The notes under the pieces: model-generated
What the model saw: the letters and a program-made list of their open reading frames with translations, nothing else
Database searches by the model: none
Told to the model about the DNA's origin: nothing
In this document: positions 45,111-53,834 of the stretch, one piece after another
Layout: each line of letters starts with the position of its first letter
Numbering within the stretch: position 1 is the first letter of the stretch
Assembly (NCBI RefSeq): GCF_008000755.1
Contig: NZ_CP041690.1
Span: forward strand, 3,225,260-3,289,259
Length of the DNA stretch: 64,000 bases
Reading direction: 5' to 3'
DNA from: Youhaiella tibetensis
GTDB taxonomy: Bacteria; Pseudomonadota; Alphaproteobacteria; Rhizobiales; Devosiaceae
Program-made: the position numbers and the translations under genes

Positions 45111-45467
45111 ATGCGCTACATGCTGCTGATCCACCAGGACGAAAACATCTACAAGTCCAGCTCCCAGGCCAACGTTACCGCCATGTCGAGCGACTACGCC
45201 GCCTTCAACGAGGCCATGAGGAAGGCCGGCGTGCTGCTCTCGGGCGAGCGCCTGCAGTTCACCGACACCGCCGCGAGCGTGCGTGTCGCAGATGGGCGGA
45301 CCGAAGTGCTGGACGGCCCCTATGCCGACACCAAGGAACAGTTCGGCGGCTTCTACATGATCGAAGCACCCGACCTCGACCAGGCCGTGGCCTGGGCCGC
45401 CCGCTGCCCCGCCGCCCAGAACGGCACGGTGGAAGTCCGCCCGATCTGGGAACTGACGGGCAACTGA
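45111..45467 (+). CDS. YCII/DGPF-domain protein
   Basis: 118 aa. MRYMLLIHQDENIY at the start and EVLDGPYADTKEQFGGFYM near 64-82. AAGGGAA precedes the ATG. It is 3 bp upstream of the ECF42 sigma gene, so the two are co-transcribed; autoregulation of the sigma factor through the promoter at 45036 is expected. Confidence 0.9.
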   Translation: MRYMLLIHQDENIYKSSSQANVTAMSSDYAAFNEAMRKAGVLLSGERLQFTDTAASVRVADGRTEVLDGPYADTKEQFGGFYMIEAPDLDQAVAWAARCPAAQNGTVEVRPIWELTGN

Positions 45468-45470
45468 ACC

Positions 45471-46715
45471 ATGAACCAGATGGGCAACGAAGCGCGCCGC
45501 GCCGCCGAGCGCGTGGCACGCGAAAGCTATGGTCGCCTCGTTGCCTTTCTGGCAGCCCGCACGCGCGACGTCGCCGGCGCCGAAGATGCGTTGGCCGAAG
45601 CCTTCGCTACGGCCCTGCGCATGTGGCCGGAGGATGGCGTACCTTCCAACCCCGACGCCTGGCTGCTGACGGTGGCGCGGCGCCGCCAGACCGATGCCGT
45701 CCGCCGCCGCCAGACGCGCACGGCCGGCGAAACCCACCTCAAGCTCATCGCCGACGAGATCGAAGCCGCCATGGAAACGCCCGATGAGATACCCGACAGA
45801 CGCCTGGCGCTGATGTTCACCTGCGCCCACCCCGCCATCGAGCCCGGCATGCGGGCGCCGCTGATCCTCCAGACCATCCTCGGCCTCACCGCCCAGGACA
45901 TCGCTGCCGCCTTCCTCATTCCGCCAGCCACGATGGGCCAGCGCCTGGTGCGCGCCAAGACCCGGATCAAGGAAGCGGGAATTCCCTTCCGCGTGCCCGA
46001 TCGCGAAGAACTGCCCGGGCGGCTCGACGCGGTGCTCGAGGCGATCTACGCCGCCTATGCCAAGGGTTGGGGCGAGATCGGGGAGACCGGCTCGGCGCAA
46101 ATGGCCGAGGAGGCCATCTGGCTGGGCCAGCTCGTGGTCACGCTCATGCCCGAAGAGCCCGAAGCCAAGGGTATGCTGGCGCTGATGCTCTATACCGAAG
46201 CCCGCCGCCGGGCCCGACGCTCCCCGACCGGCGCCTATGTGCCGCTCGAGGAGCAGAACACCGCTCTCTGGGACGACTGGCAGATCGACCTCGCCGAAAA
46301 CCTCCTGCGCCAGGCCAATGCCGGCGGACCGAGCGGGCGCTACCAGATCGAAGCGGCAATCCAGTCCGCCCACGCCGCCCGCCGCCTGCGCGGCGCCCCG
46401 ACCTGGCCGGTGGTGATTTCGCTCTACGATCATCTGCTCAGCCTGACCGGCTCGCCCGTGGTGGCGCTCAACCGCGCCGTGGCGCGGGCCGAAGTGGAAG
46501 GCCCGATCGCCGCGCTGGAGGACATTGCGGCAATAGCCGCCGACAAGCGCATGGCCGACTACCAGCCCTATTGGGCCGCCCTCGGCCATCTCAACGCCCT
46601 TGCGGGCAATAGGGAGGCGGCGTTCGAGGCCTGGACGCTGGCGAGCGGCCTGTCGGCGGATCCGGCAGTGCGGCACTATCTCAATGACCGGATTGCCGCC
46701 CTGCGAAACGGGTGA
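45471..46715 (+). CDS. ECF42-type RNA polymerase sigma factor
   Basis: 414 aa. Sigma2 at about 10-75 (RDVAGAEDALAEAFATAL, then WLLTVARRRQTDAVRRR), sigma4 at about 115-165 (LGLTAQDIAAAFLIPPATMGQRLVRAK), and a long C-terminal helical extension (DUF6596) with AIYAAYAKGW and VVALNRAVARAEVEGP. This is the second ECF42 sigma in the window, about as diverged from the first (10189) as different subgroups. No anti-sigma gene is nearby, as expected for the group; activity may be controlled by the C-terminal extension. Confidence 0.91.
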   Translation: MNQMGNEARRAAERVARESYGRLVAFLAARTRDVAGAEDALAEAFATALRMWPEDGVPSNPDAWLLTVARRRQTDAVRRRQTRTAGETHLKLIADEIEAAMETPDEIPDRRLALMFTCAHPAIEPGMRAPLILQTILGLTAQDIAAAFLIPPATMGQRLVRAKTRIKEAGIPFRVPDREELPGRLDAVLEAIYAAYAKGWGEIGETGSAQMAEEAIWLGQLVVTLMPEEPEAKGMLALMLYTEARRRARRSPTGAYVPLEEQNTALWDDWQIDLAENLLRQANAGGPSGRYQIEAAIQSAHAARRLRGAPTWPVVISLYDHLLSLTGSPVVALNRAVARAEVEGPIAALEDIAAIAADKRMADYQPYWAALGHLNALAGNREAAFEAWTLASGLSADPAVRHYLNDRIAALRNG

Positions 46716-46930
46716 GATGGTTCGCCCAGGCGCCGCACGCCGCAAATCACGCCTCCCCGGATCAGGCCGGGGACGTGCAGCGAGTGCAGATCGTTCTCGC
46801 GCACCGCCTACTTGCCGATATCCCGGCTTTCCTCTATATCCCGCCGCCATGAAGCGCCTGTCACCCCTGGAGGATGGGCGCGTGTGCTATGAAGGTTCAT
46901 GGCGCACACCAACCCAGAATGGAACATTCC

Positions 46931-47551
46931 ATGGCTGATGCTACCGAGCTCAAGGCTCAGGCGCGGACCCGGGTGGGCAAGGGGGCCGCTCGTGCACTGC
47001 GTCGTGAGGGCCTTATCCCTGCAGTTATCTACGGCGACAAGAAGTCCCCCGAGGCGATCGCGATTTCCTACAAGGAAGCGATGAAGCGCATCTATGCCGG
47101 CGGCTTCCTCTCGCACGTCATCACGCTCGACGTCGATGGCACCAAGCACAAGGTGATCCCCAAGGATTACCAGCTCGACCCGGTCCGCGACTTCGCGCTC
47201 CACGTCGACTTCCTGCGCGTCGGTGCCAATGCCAAGCTGAACGTCCAGGTGCACGTCCGTTTCATCAACGAAGACGCTTCGCCCGGCCTCAAGCGTGGTG
47301 GTACGCTCAACATCTCGCACCACACGCTCGACCTGACCGTTGACGCCAACAACATTCCGGAAGAAGTCGTTGTCGACCTCACCGGCCTGGAAATCGGCGA
47401 CATCATCCACATCTCCTCGATCAAGCTCCCCAAGGGTGCTTCGGACCACAGCCATGAGCAGGACCTGACGATCGCCTCGATCGTTGCCCCGTCCGCCCTG
47501 CGCTCCGAGGAAGATGCCGCTCCGGCCGCTGAAGAAGCTGCCAAGGAGTAA
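46931..47551 (+). CDS. rplY: 50S ribosomal protein L25/general stress protein Ctc
   Basis: 206 aa. It binds 5S rRNA. The N-terminal L25 domain (about 1-95) has ARTRVGKGAARALRREGLIPAVIYG, split here at residue 20, followed by the C-terminal Ctc (TL5) beta domain (about 97-190) with HVRFINEDASPGLKRGG. The Glu/Ala-rich tail is typical. The start at 46931 gives the usual MADA-type N-terminus; the Shine-Dalgarno is weak. It precedes pth, the usual neighbour, with a hairpin in between. Confidence 0.95.
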   Translation: MADATELKAQARTRVGKGAARALRREGLIPAVIYGDKKSPEAIAISYKEAMKRIYAGGFLSHVITLDVDGTKHKVIPKDYQLDPVRDFALHVDFLRVGANAKLNVQVHVRFINEDASPGLKRGGTLNISHHTLDLTVDANNIPEEVVVDLTGLEIGDIIHISSIKLPKGASDHSHEQDLTIASIVAPSALRSEEDAAPAAEEAAKE

Positions 47552-47611
47552 GCCCGCCCGCGCTCCGGAAACCGCCAGCCGTTTTTCGGACGCGAACGTG
47601 CTAGAATAATC

Positions 47612-47637
47612 GAGGCGGCCCCAAGGGTCGCCTCTTT
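47612..47637 (+). terminator. Hairpin between rplY and pth
   Basis: GAGGCGGCC (47612-47620) pairs with GGTCGCCTC (47626-47634), with one wobble pair, followed by TTT. The T-tract is short, so it may only attenuate. Confidence 0.55.
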
Positions 47638-47653
47638 CATTTCGGAGACCGAA

Positions 47654-48394
47654 ATGCATCTTCTTGTCGGCCTGGGCAATCCGGGCGCGCAATATGAGAG
47701 AAATCGCCACAACATCGGCTTCCTGGCCGTGGACGAGATCGCGCGCCGGCACAATTTCGGGCCGTTCCGGCAGAAGTTCAACGGCCTCATCGCCGAGGGC
47801 ACGATCGAGGGCAACAAGGCCCTGATCCTCAAGCCGCAGACCTTCATGAACCGCTCGGGCGATTCGGTGGTTCAGGCGACCAAATTCTACAAGATCGCCC
47901 CCGAGGACGTGTCGGTGCTCTATGACGAACTCGACCTCGCTCCCGGCAAGGTCCGCGTCAAGATCGGCGGCGGCAGCGGCGGCCACAACGGCATCCGCTC
48001 CATCGATCCGCAGATCGGCCCCAATTACCGCCGCGTGCGGCTGGGCATCGGCCATCCCGGCTCCAAGGACGCGGTGATGCACTACGTCCTCGGCGACTTC
48101 GCCAAGGCCGACGCCGCCTGGCTCGATCCCCTGCTCGAGGCCATCGCCGACAGCGCCGGGCTGCTGGTGCGCAAGGACGACAACGGCTTCATGAACAAGC
48201 TGGCCATCGCCAACGGCAAGGGCGGGGAATCGGGCCCGCACTCGCCGGCGCGAAAAGCCCAGTCGGAAAAACCCGCGCCCAAGGCGCAGAGCCATATCCG
48301 CGCCGCCCGCCCCAAGCAGCCCTCGGCCAAGGTTCCCGAAACCGGACCGATGGCCGCCATGCTCAAGAAGCTGTTCGGCAAGGACGACGCCTGA
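47654..48394 (+). CDS. pth: Peptidyl-tRNA hydrolase
   Basis: 246 aa. It releases peptides from stalled peptidyl-tRNA. The N-terminus has [20 protein letters not shown] (about 4-23), with the catalytic His and the Asn next to it. [13 protein letters not shown] near 66-78 and [13 protein letters not shown] with [12 protein letters not shown] near 93-118 are family signatures. A Lys/Ala/Pro-rich tail of about 50 residues extends beyond the usual 190-200 aa. GGAGAC precedes the ATG. Confidence 0.95.
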   Translation: MHLLVGLGNPGAQYERNRHNIGFLAVDEIARRHNFGPFRQKFNGLIAEGTIEGNKALILKPQTFMNRSGDSVVQATKFYKIAPEDVSVLYDELDLAPGKVRVKIGGGSGGHNGIRSIDPQIGPNYRRVRLGIGHPGSKDAVMHYVLGDFAKADAAWLDPLLEAIADSAGLLVRKDDNGFMNKLAIANGKGGESGPHSPARKAQSEKPAPKAQSHIRAARPKQPSAKVPETGPMAAMLKKLFGKDDA

Positions 48395-48467
48395 CCCTTT
48401 CCTTCCCCGGATTGACATCATGCGCTATCCGCACGATGTCGGGGACTAAATTGTTTCGGAGACTTCC

Positions 48468-49565
48468 ATGGGACTGAAAATGGGCATTGTCGGTCTGCCC
48501 AATGTCGGCAAATCGACGCTCTTTAACGCCCTGACGCGCACCGCCGCGGCGCAGGCTGCGAATTTTCCGTTCTGCACCATCGAGCCCAATGTCGGCGAAG
48601 TGGCCATTCCCGATGCCCGGCTCGAGAAGCTGGCAGCGGTCGCCAAGTCGCAGCAGACCATTCCGGCCCGCATGAGCTTCGTGGACATCGCGGGCCTGGT
48701 GAAGGGCGCCAGCAAGGGCGAGGGCCTGGGCAACCAGTTCCTGGCCAACATCCGCGAGTGCGACGCCATCGCCTATGTGCTGCGCTGCTTCGAGGACGGC
48801 AACGTCATCCACGTCGCCAACAAGATCGACCCCATCGCCGACGCCGAAGTGGTCGAGACCGAGCTGATGCTCGCGGACCTGGAAAGCCTCGAGAAGCGCC
48901 TGCCGGGCCTCGAGAAGAAGGCCAAGGGCGGCGACAAGGAGGCCAAGCTCACCGTCGACCTCATCAACCGCTCGCTGGCCCTGCTGCGCGAGGGCAAGTC
49001 GGCGCGGCTGGTCGAGCGCTCTGCCGAGGAAGAGAAAGCTTTCACCGAGCTCCAGCTCCTCACCAGCAAGCCGGCGCTTTTCGTCTGCAACGTCGACGAA
49101 GGCTCGGCCGCCACCGGCAACGCCATGACCCAGCGCGTCGAGGACTACGCCAAGACGCACAATGCCGCCGTCATCATCATCTCGGCCGAGATCGAGAGCC
49201 AGCTCTCCCAGCTGCCCGATGCCGAGCAGCGGGAATACCTGGAATCGCTCGGCCTGGAAGAGCCCGGTCTCAACCGGCTCATCCGCGAGGCCTACGACCT
49301 CCTCGGCCTGCAGACCTATTTCACCGCCGGCCCCAAGGAAGCGCGCGCCTGGACCATCCACAAGGGCGACAAGGCCCCGCAGGCCGCCGGCGTCATCCAC
49401 TCGGACTTCGAGCGTGGCTTCATCCGCGCCCAGACCATCGCCTTCGACGACTACGTGACCCTGGGGGGGGAAGTGCCGGCCAAGGAAGCCGGCAAGGCGC
49501 GCGACGAAGGCAAGGAATATGTGGTCAAGGACGGCGACGTAATGCTGTTCAAGTTCAACACCTAA
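48468..49565 (+). CDS. ychF: Redox-regulated ATPase YchF
   Basis: 365 aa, OBG-family. The P-loop [14 protein letters not shown] is at about 8-21. The G3-equivalent [20 protein letters not shown] is near 66-85, and the altered G4 (NVDE rather than NKxD) that gives ATP preference is at about 206. A C-terminal TGS domain (about 280-364) includes [19 protein letters not shown]. Binds ribosomes and responds to oxidative stress. GGAGACTT precedes the ATG. The adjacent rplY-pth-ychF order is conserved in this group. Confidence 0.96.
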   Translation: MGLKMGIVGLPNVGKSTLFNALTRTAAAQAANFPFCTIEPNVGEVAIPDARLEKLAAVAKSQQTIPARMSFVDIAGLVKGASKGEGLGNQFLANIRECDAIAYVLRCFEDGNVIHVANKIDPIADAEVVETELMLADLESLEKRLPGLEKKAKGGDKEAKLTVDLINRSLALLREGKSARLVERSAEEEKAFTELQLLTSKPALFVCNVDEGSAATGNAMTQRVEDYAKTHNAAVIIISAEIESQLSQLPDAEQREYLESLGLEEPGLNRLIREAYDLLGLQTYFTAGPKEARAWTIHKGDKAPQAAGVIHSDFERGFIRAQTIAFDDYVTLGGEVPAKEAGKARDEGKEYVVKDGDVMLFKFNT

Positions 49566-49622
49566 GCCTTTCCCTGCTTTTGGCGCATAGCGGAAATTCC
49601 CGCTGTGGCCGGCTCGAACCTT

Positions 49623-49649
49623 GAAATCGCCCCGGTTTGGGGCGATTTC
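49623..49649. terminator. Stem-loop after ychF
   Basis: GAAATCGCCCC (49623-49633) pairs perfectly with GGGGCGATTTC (49639-49649) around a 5-nt loop. The last pairs are A-T rich, and there is no extra T-tract on either side. Confidence 0.65.
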
Positions 49650-49700
49650 GCAGCCAAGCGCGAATGCGCGGCAAGGGAGGAGGACTGACGGAGACCAGAC

Positions 49701-49892
49701 ATGAACACCCAGTACAAGGGTTTTGACATCACCCTCACCTCCGGCGACCATTGGGCCGCCAGGATTACCCGGATCGCCACCGGCAAGGCATTCTCCCAGC
49801 AGCAGACGACCCCGCTCGAAGCCGGCGCCGACGCTGCCCTGGCCCGCGCCCGCAACCTGGTAGACGCGTTCCTCGCCCTCAACGGGCGCTGA
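49701..49892 (+). CDS. Unrecognised small protein
   Basis: 63 aa, no signal peptide or membrane segment. The sequence begins MNTQYKGFDITLTSGDHW, with a beta-rich N-terminal half and an Ala-rich helix at the end (LEAGADAALARARNLVDAFL). This could be a small DNA- or protein-binding fold. No family is recognised. GGAGACC lies 7 nt before the ATG. It stands alone after the ychF stem-loop. Confidence 0.65.
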   Translation: MNTQYKGFDITLTSGDHWAARITRIATGKAFSQQQTTPLEAGADAALARARNLVDAFLALNGR

Positions 49893-49967
49893 TCCCCCTC
49901 GCTTTTTGACCTGACCGCATCCCGATGCCGGGTGTATCATGCCCTCTCGCAAGACAGGGAGGGCATC

Positions 49968-50273
49968 ATGCATGCGTACAATGTCGTGCGTTTCCGGGTG
50001 AAACCGGGCATGGAACAGGCGTTCATCGACGGCCAGAGGGCCGACACGGCGCCGTTCCAGGGGTTTGAGGGCGGCGCCTTGATCAAGACGGGCGATCGCA
50101 CCTATTGCTTCATCGGGATATGGGAGAACTTCGAGCGCATCGTGGCGGCGCGTCCGGCCATGATCGGCATGCTCGACAAGGTTCGCTCCACGCTCGAGGA
50201 CCAGGGCAGCGGCCTGGGCCTGACCGACCCGGTGTCCGGTGAAGCGGTGATCGAGTACCCGCCCAGCGCCTGA
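49968..50273 (+). CDS. Small ABM-like protein of uncertain family
   Basis: 101 aa, cytoplasmic. MHAYNVVRFRVKPGMEQAF at the N-terminus and YCFIGIWENFERI near 46-58 fit the ferredoxin-like fold of antibiotic-biosynthesis-monooxygenase (ABM) and related small proteins, but the match is by pattern only. GGAGGG lies just before the ATG at 49968. Function unknown; no partner gene is evident. Confidence 0.65.
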   Translation: MHAYNVVRFRVKPGMEQAFIDGQRADTAPFQGFEGGALIKTGDRTYCFIGIWENFERIVAARPAMIGMLDKVRSTLEDQGSGLGLTDPVSGEAVIEYPPSA

Positions 50274-50329
50274 ACGGCGCTGAATCGGGGTTCGCATTCG
50301 CGTGGCGGGCGGCTATACCTCCCGGCATC

Positions 50330-50806
50330 ATGAATCCTGTCACCGCCAACAGACGGCATTTCGAGGACCTTGCGGAAGGCGAGGTGATCACGCTCGGCCA
50401 GGTCAACCTGACCCGCGACATGATCTTCACCTTCGCCCGCGAGTTCGATCCCCTGCCCTTCCATCTCGACGAGGCGGCGGCCAAGGCCTCGCTTCTCGGC
50501 GGCCTCGCCTCGAGCGGCTGGCAGACCGGCGCGCTGAGCCTGCGCATGCTTGTGGACAGCTTCCTCTCGACCATCGCGGCAGCGGGCGGCCTGGGCTTTT
50601 CCAACCTCAAGTGGCGCAAGCCCTTCATGGCCGGCGACACCATTTCGGGCACCGCCACGGTTTCGAAGCTGCACCGCTCCCACCACCACCCGCAATGGGG
50701 CGTGATGGAACTCATGCTCGATATCCGCAACCAGAAGGGCGAGCCGGTAATGACCATGCAACTTGCCAACCTGGTGGAACTGCGCAACCCCGAGGCGCCG
50801 CTGTGA
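50330..50806 (+). CDS. MaoC-family dehydratase (first of two)
   Basis: 158 aa. Hotdog fold of the R-hydratase/MaoC family. FEDLAEGEVITLGQVNLTRDMI is near 10-30 (read in two parts), and the active-site region FAREFDPLPFHLDEAAAKAS near 34-53 holds the catalytic Asp and His, with GGLASSGWQTGAL near 58. The family hydrates enoyl-CoA substrates. It overlaps the second MaoC gene (GTGA), so the two probably form a heteromer or a fused-fold pair. Confidence 0.88.
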   Translation: MNPVTANRRHFEDLAEGEVITLGQVNLTRDMIFTFAREFDPLPFHLDEAAAKASLLGGLASSGWQTGALSLRMLVDSFLSTIAAAGGLGFSNLKWRKPFMAGDTISGTATVSKLHRSHHHPQWGVMELMLDIRNQKGEPVMTMQLANLVELRNPEAPL

Positions 50807-51360
50807 CCCGCTGGTTCGAGGACATCACCATCGACGAGCCCTTCCCGCTCGGCGAGCACACCTTCACCGAAGAGGAGATCATCCGCTTCGGCAAGCTCTA
50901 CGATCCCCAATATTTCCACACCGATCCCGAAGCGGCCCGGCACAGCCATTTCGGCGGCCTGGTCGCCAGCGGCTGGCACACGGTTTCGGTCGGACACCGC
51001 AAAATGGTGGATGCCCTCTTCGCCGAGGAGGAGCGCCTGCGCGGCATGGGCCAGGAGCCGGGTGTTTCCGGCCCCTCTCCCGGCGTCAACAAGATGGCGT
51101 TCAAGGCCCCCGTCCGCCCCGGCGACACCGTGACCTATACCCTGGTCGTCACCGACAAGCGCGCCTCCAATTCCATTCCCGGCTGGGGCCTGCTGTTCAA
51201 CCACCTGACCGCGGTCAACCAGGACGGCGAACTCGTCTACGACGCCGAACTGGTGGGCTTCAACAAGTTGCGAGACTACCGGATGCCGCTGCGTCTCAAG
51301 CTCGCGATGGCGTTGACCCGCGTGCCCGGCTTGAACAAACTGCTGGCGCGCTCATCCTGA
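50803..51360 (+). CDS. MaoC-family dehydratase (second of two), GTG start
   Basis: 185 aa. A second MaoC-type hotdog protein. FEDITIDEPFPLGEHTFTEE is near 4-23, and the active-site stretch FGKLYDPQYFHTDPEAARHS near 28-47 keeps the Asp and His, with GGLVASGWHTVSV following. A VRPGDTVTYTLVV strand pair lies near 100. The C-terminal 30 residues are basic. GTG at 50803, overlapping the previous stop. Possible paralogue of its neighbour, retained as a pair. Confidence 0.88.
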   Translation: MTRWFEDITIDEPFPLGEHTFTEEEIIRFGKLYDPQYFHTDPEAARHSHFGGLVASGWHTVSVGHRKMVDALFAEEERLRGMGQEPGVSGPSPGVNKMAFKAPVRPGDTVTYTLVVTDKRASNSIPGWGLLFNHLTAVNQDGELVYDAELVGFNKLRDYRMPLRLKLAMALTRVPGLNKLLARSS

Positions 51361-51386
51361 GTCGCCTCAATCCGGAACCCGCTGCC

Positions 51387-51776
51387 TTGCGCCTCATCGC
51401 CCTCTCCGCTGCCTTCCTCACCGCCCTTTCGGGCAGCGCCTTCGCGCAGGTCTTCCAGGGCAACTGGTATTGCATGGCGGGCGACCAGAAGGCAGGCGTG
51501 CTCACCATCTACAATGGCTCGTACGGCTTCGCCTCGGCGGTCTATGGCGACAAGAGCTCAGGCGTGGGCGCCGTGCAGGGTTATTCGGATGGCGTCACCT
51601 TCACCGACGGCCCCCTAGTCACCGAACTGGGCATCCAGGTCGGCCGGCTGCTGGTGGGCGAAGGCGCCCCCTCGATGACCATCGAGAATGCCAACGCCAT
51701 CGTCATGGTCTGCACTACCCTCCAGAATTCCGGCCTCGTGGCTCCGCCCCAGGGCACTACCCCCGTCGCACAGTAG
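51387..51776 (+). CDS. Small exported protein of unknown family, TTG start
   Basis: 129 aa. A hydrophobic signal peptide runs to about residue 21 (SGSAFAQVF). The mature part is beta-rich with two Cys (NWYCMAGDQKAG and VMVCTTLQ) that could form a disulfide. No family is recognised. No in-frame ATG is near; the TTG at 51387 gives a good signal peptide but a weak Shine-Dalgarno. It follows the second MaoC gene by 26 bp. Confidence 0.62.
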   Translation: MRLIALSAAFLTALSGSAFAQVFQGNWYCMAGDQKAGVLTIYNGSYGFASAVYGDKSSGVGAVQGYSDGVTFTDGPLVTELGIQVGRLLVGEGAPSMTIENANAIVMVCTTLQNSGLVAPPQGTTPVAQ

Positions 51777-51837
51777 GCGCACCGACACGCCGGCTCGGAT
51801 CGCTCCGGTCGGTTGCGGGGTGGTTCATTGGCGGCTC

Positions 51838-51981
51838 GGGGCGAGGTTTGCCTCAAGTCTATGGATGCTAGCGGTAATGCGAGGCATCGCCTCGCCCCTT
51901 GAGCGTTTGGGGTTTCTACAAGCCCGTCCACGCAAGTTGCCCGCGAGCGCACTCCGGGCCGGTCACGTCACACTTAGGCCG
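51838..51981 (+). repeat. Dispersed intergenic element, copy B
   Basis: Related to the reverse complement of 22975-23108. It has the inverted repeat GGGGCGAGG (51838-51846) and CCTCGCCCC (51890-51898). The 66 bp at 51916-51981 are nearly identical to copy A (two differences seen). Confidence 0.75.
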
Positions 51982-52297
51982 TAAGCCCAGGCGCCCCCGG
52001 ACTTCCCCCAACTCCCAGATCCTGGCGGCAGGGCAAGGGACGCGTGAGCTCCTCACGTCCCCAGTCCTGACGCCAGCCGCCGCAGCACCGCGTACCGTGC
52101 CTCGCCGTTGGCGGAGGGATGGAGAAAGTATGCGGGAGGGGTGGTGTGCGGGGATAAGTTTTTTGGCGCTTTGTTGAGATTGGGGTGGCACGCGCTCTGT
52201 CCGCCGACTTCCCGGCGCAGGCCGGGGTCCAGTTGGGCTGGTGGGAGATCTCGGGGATACGTGAGCGCGCTTGGGGCGACGTATTAGCCAGCAGGTC

Positions 52298-52335
52298 TCC
52301 CTCCCCCTTTGTGGGGAGGGAACAAGGGTGGGGGT
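52298..52335. repeat. CTCCC palindromic repeat, direct copy
   Basis: TCCCTCCCC (52298-52306) and GGGGAGGGA (52313-52321), followed by ACAAGGGTGGGGG. Partner of the inverted copy at 52360-52398. Confidence 0.62.
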
Positions 52336-52359
52336 AAACTTCACCCTCGGTGTCTCTTG

Positions 52360-52398
52360 CCACCCCCACCCTCCATCCCTCCCCACAGGGGGGAGGGA
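52360..52398. repeat. CTCCC palindromic repeat, inverted copy
   Basis: CCACCCCCACCCTCCA (about 52360-52375) then TCCCTCCCC (52376-52384) and GGGGAGGGA (52390-52398). It is in the opposite orientation to 52298-52335; the pair could fold into a longer structure. Confidence 0.6.
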
Positions 52399-52503
52399 GG
52401 CGATGGGGTTGGGGCGGTGGGGGTGTCTTCCACCCGGACCACGTCACCCTTGACTCTCCTCACCTCATTCCATAACCTTTTCGTTATACACGGGAGAGGA
52501 GCC

Positions 52504-52983
52504 ATGGGAAAGTCAGTGGACGTGAGCTTGCCGTCGGACACCGAGCTTGCCGTGACGCGCGTATTCGAGGCGCCGGCGCGACTGGTGTTTGATTTTCATA
52601 CCAGGCCCGAACATGTGCGGCGCTGGTTGCTGGGGCCGCCGGGATGGAGCATGCCGGTTTGCGAGATCGACCTGCGGATTGGAGGCGGCTATCGCTATGT
52701 CTGGCGCAACGACGCCGATGGCACCCAGTTCGGGACCACGGGCACCTATAGGGAAATCGTCGAGCCGACGCGGATCGTCCATACCGAGAACATGGAAGGA
52801 TTCGAGGGCGAGAGCCTATGCACCCTCACCCTCCTCGAGGACGGCGCCATGACGACGCTGACCTATGTCTTCAGGTTCCAAAGCCGCGCGGCACGCGACG
52901 GCGCCATGAGCACCGGCATGACCGATGGCATGGGCCTGAGCTACGACCGGCTCGATGAGGCCATGGCCGAAGCCGTCCAGTAA
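52504..52983 (+). CDS. SRPBCC (AHSA1-like) domain protein
   Basis: 159 aa. A START/Bet v1-like fold of the AHSA1/CalC type: VTRVFEAPARLVFDFHTRPEHVRRW is near 17-41 (in two parts), followed by GGGYRYVWRND near 62 and GTYREIVEPTRIVHTENMEG near 80-99. Such proteins bind hydrophobic ligands. No ArsR-type regulator, often its partner, is next to it. GAGAGGAG precedes the ATG. Convergent with apt. Confidence 0.86.
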   Translation: MGKSVDVSLPSDTELAVTRVFEAPARLVFDFHTRPEHVRRWLLGPPGWSMPVCEIDLRIGGGYRYVWRNDADGTQFGTTGTYREIVEPTRIVHTENMEGFEGESLCTLTLLEDGAMTTLTYVFRFQSRAARDGAMSTGMTDGMGLSYDRLDEAMAEAVQ

Positions 52984-52992
52984 GAACCCGGA

Positions 52993-53526
52993 TCAGTGCC
53001 CGGCGAAGTCGATCAGCGCCTGGATCTGGACGCTCTCGGACCGCAGCTTGTCGGCGCCGCCCAGGTCGGGCAGGTCGATGACGAAGGCGGCGTGATCAGC
53101 CTGGGCGCCCGTGCGGCGCAGCAGGCCGATCGCCGCGATGGCGGTGCCGCCGGTGGCGATGAGGTCATCGACCAGCAGCACCTTGTGATGGCTGTTGAGC
53201 ACGTTGGCATGGATCTCGATGGTGTCCACGCCGTATTCGAGCACGTAGTTCTGCCCGATGGTTTCGCCCGGCAACTTGCCGCGCTTGCGGATCGGCACGA
53301 AGCCGACGCCCATTTCGATGGCCACCCCTGCCCCGAAGATGAAGCCGCGCGCCTCGATGCCGGCGACATGGGTGATGCCCAGGTCCGCATGCGCCTCGGA
53401 GATGCGCTTGACGCTTTCGCGGAAGCCCTGCGGGTCTTCGATGAGCGTGGTGATGTCCCGGAACAGGATGCCCTTCTTGGGATAGTCGGGAATCGTGCGG
53501 ACAAGCGACTTCAGGTCGAGGGACAT
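52993..53526 (-). CDS. apt: Adenine phosphoribosyltransferase
   Basis: 177 aa, cytoplasmic. It converts adenine and PRPP to AMP in purine salvage. The N-terminus IPDYPKKGILFRDITTL is near 12-28, the hood region has GIEARGFIFG near 56-65, and the PRPP motif VLLVDDLIATGGTAIAAIGL is near 117-136. Length fits the family. Reading upstream of the ATG at 53526 continues in frame but without support. It lies downstream of the mtnP gene in purine salvage context: MTA phosphorylase releases adenine, which Apt recovers. Confidence 0.95.
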   Translation of the reverse strand: MSLDLKSLVRTIPDYPKKGILFRDITTLIEDPQGFRESVKRISEAHADLGITHVAGIEARGFIFGAGVAIEMGVGFVPIRKRGKLPGETIGQNYVLEYGVDTIEIHANVLNSHHKVLLVDDLIATGGTAIAAIGLLRRTGAQADHAAFVIDLPDLGGADKLRSESVQIQALIDFAGH

Positions 53527-53563
53527 GCGTGATCTCGAAGACGGAGGACGAAAGGAGCGGAAG

Positions 53564-53758
53564 CTATTTGCCGGTAACGGACTGGCGGATCCGGCGCGTA
53601 AGGACGCCGGCATTGTAGGCGGCCGACAGCGTGGCGTTGATGGCCACTTCCTTGTTGCGCGGATTGAGGACGTGCGGAGCGGCCGCGCGGACCATGGGAT
53701 GCTGTGCAATGGTCGCGGCGACGCTGACGACCGTTACGGCAAGTCGAAGTGCCGACAT
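53564..53758 (-). CDS. Small protein between mtnP and apt
   Basis: 64 aa. N-terminal hydrophobic stretch (SALRLAVTVVSVAATIAQH) followed by a basic tail (RRIRQSVTGK). It may be a small membrane-associated protein. No family is recognised. GAAAGGA lies 6 nt before the ATG at 53758, which supports translation. It is between mtnP and apt on the same strand and probably co-transcribed. Confidence 0.58.
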   Translation of the reverse strand: MSALRLAVTVVSVAATIAQHPMVRAAAPHVLNPRNKEVAINATLSAAYNAGVLTRRIRQSVTGK

Positions 53759-53834
53759 GAGCGATCCTTTCGTTGCACTGGCATCTACCGGGCGAACATG
53801 CACAAAGCCGGCCCGCTAGGCAAGCGGCGCGCGG

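Larger units (their letters stand above)
51777..52503 (+). other. 727-bp gene-free gap full of repeats
   Basis: No supported ORF. It contains the dispersed element copy B (51838-51981), a CCCGGCGCAGGCCGGGG repeat (52211-52227), and two inverted copies of the CTCCC palindrome (52298-52335 and 52360-52398). Confidence 0.72.

Noticed and set aside
46716-46930. Possible tRNA gene before rplY
   Set aside because: No acceptor stem, anticodon loop or TTCGANTC-like T-loop could be read.
50270-50285. A CTGAAC-N4-CTGAAT pair (reverse of GTTCAG repeats) before 50330
   Set aside because: The spacing is 4, not 5, it overlaps a stop codon, and the following gene is a MaoC dehydratase rather than an SH3-type protein.
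48363-50297. A 644-codon open frame antisense to ychF and neighbours
   Set aside because: Same reason: complement of a conserved GTPase-like gene.
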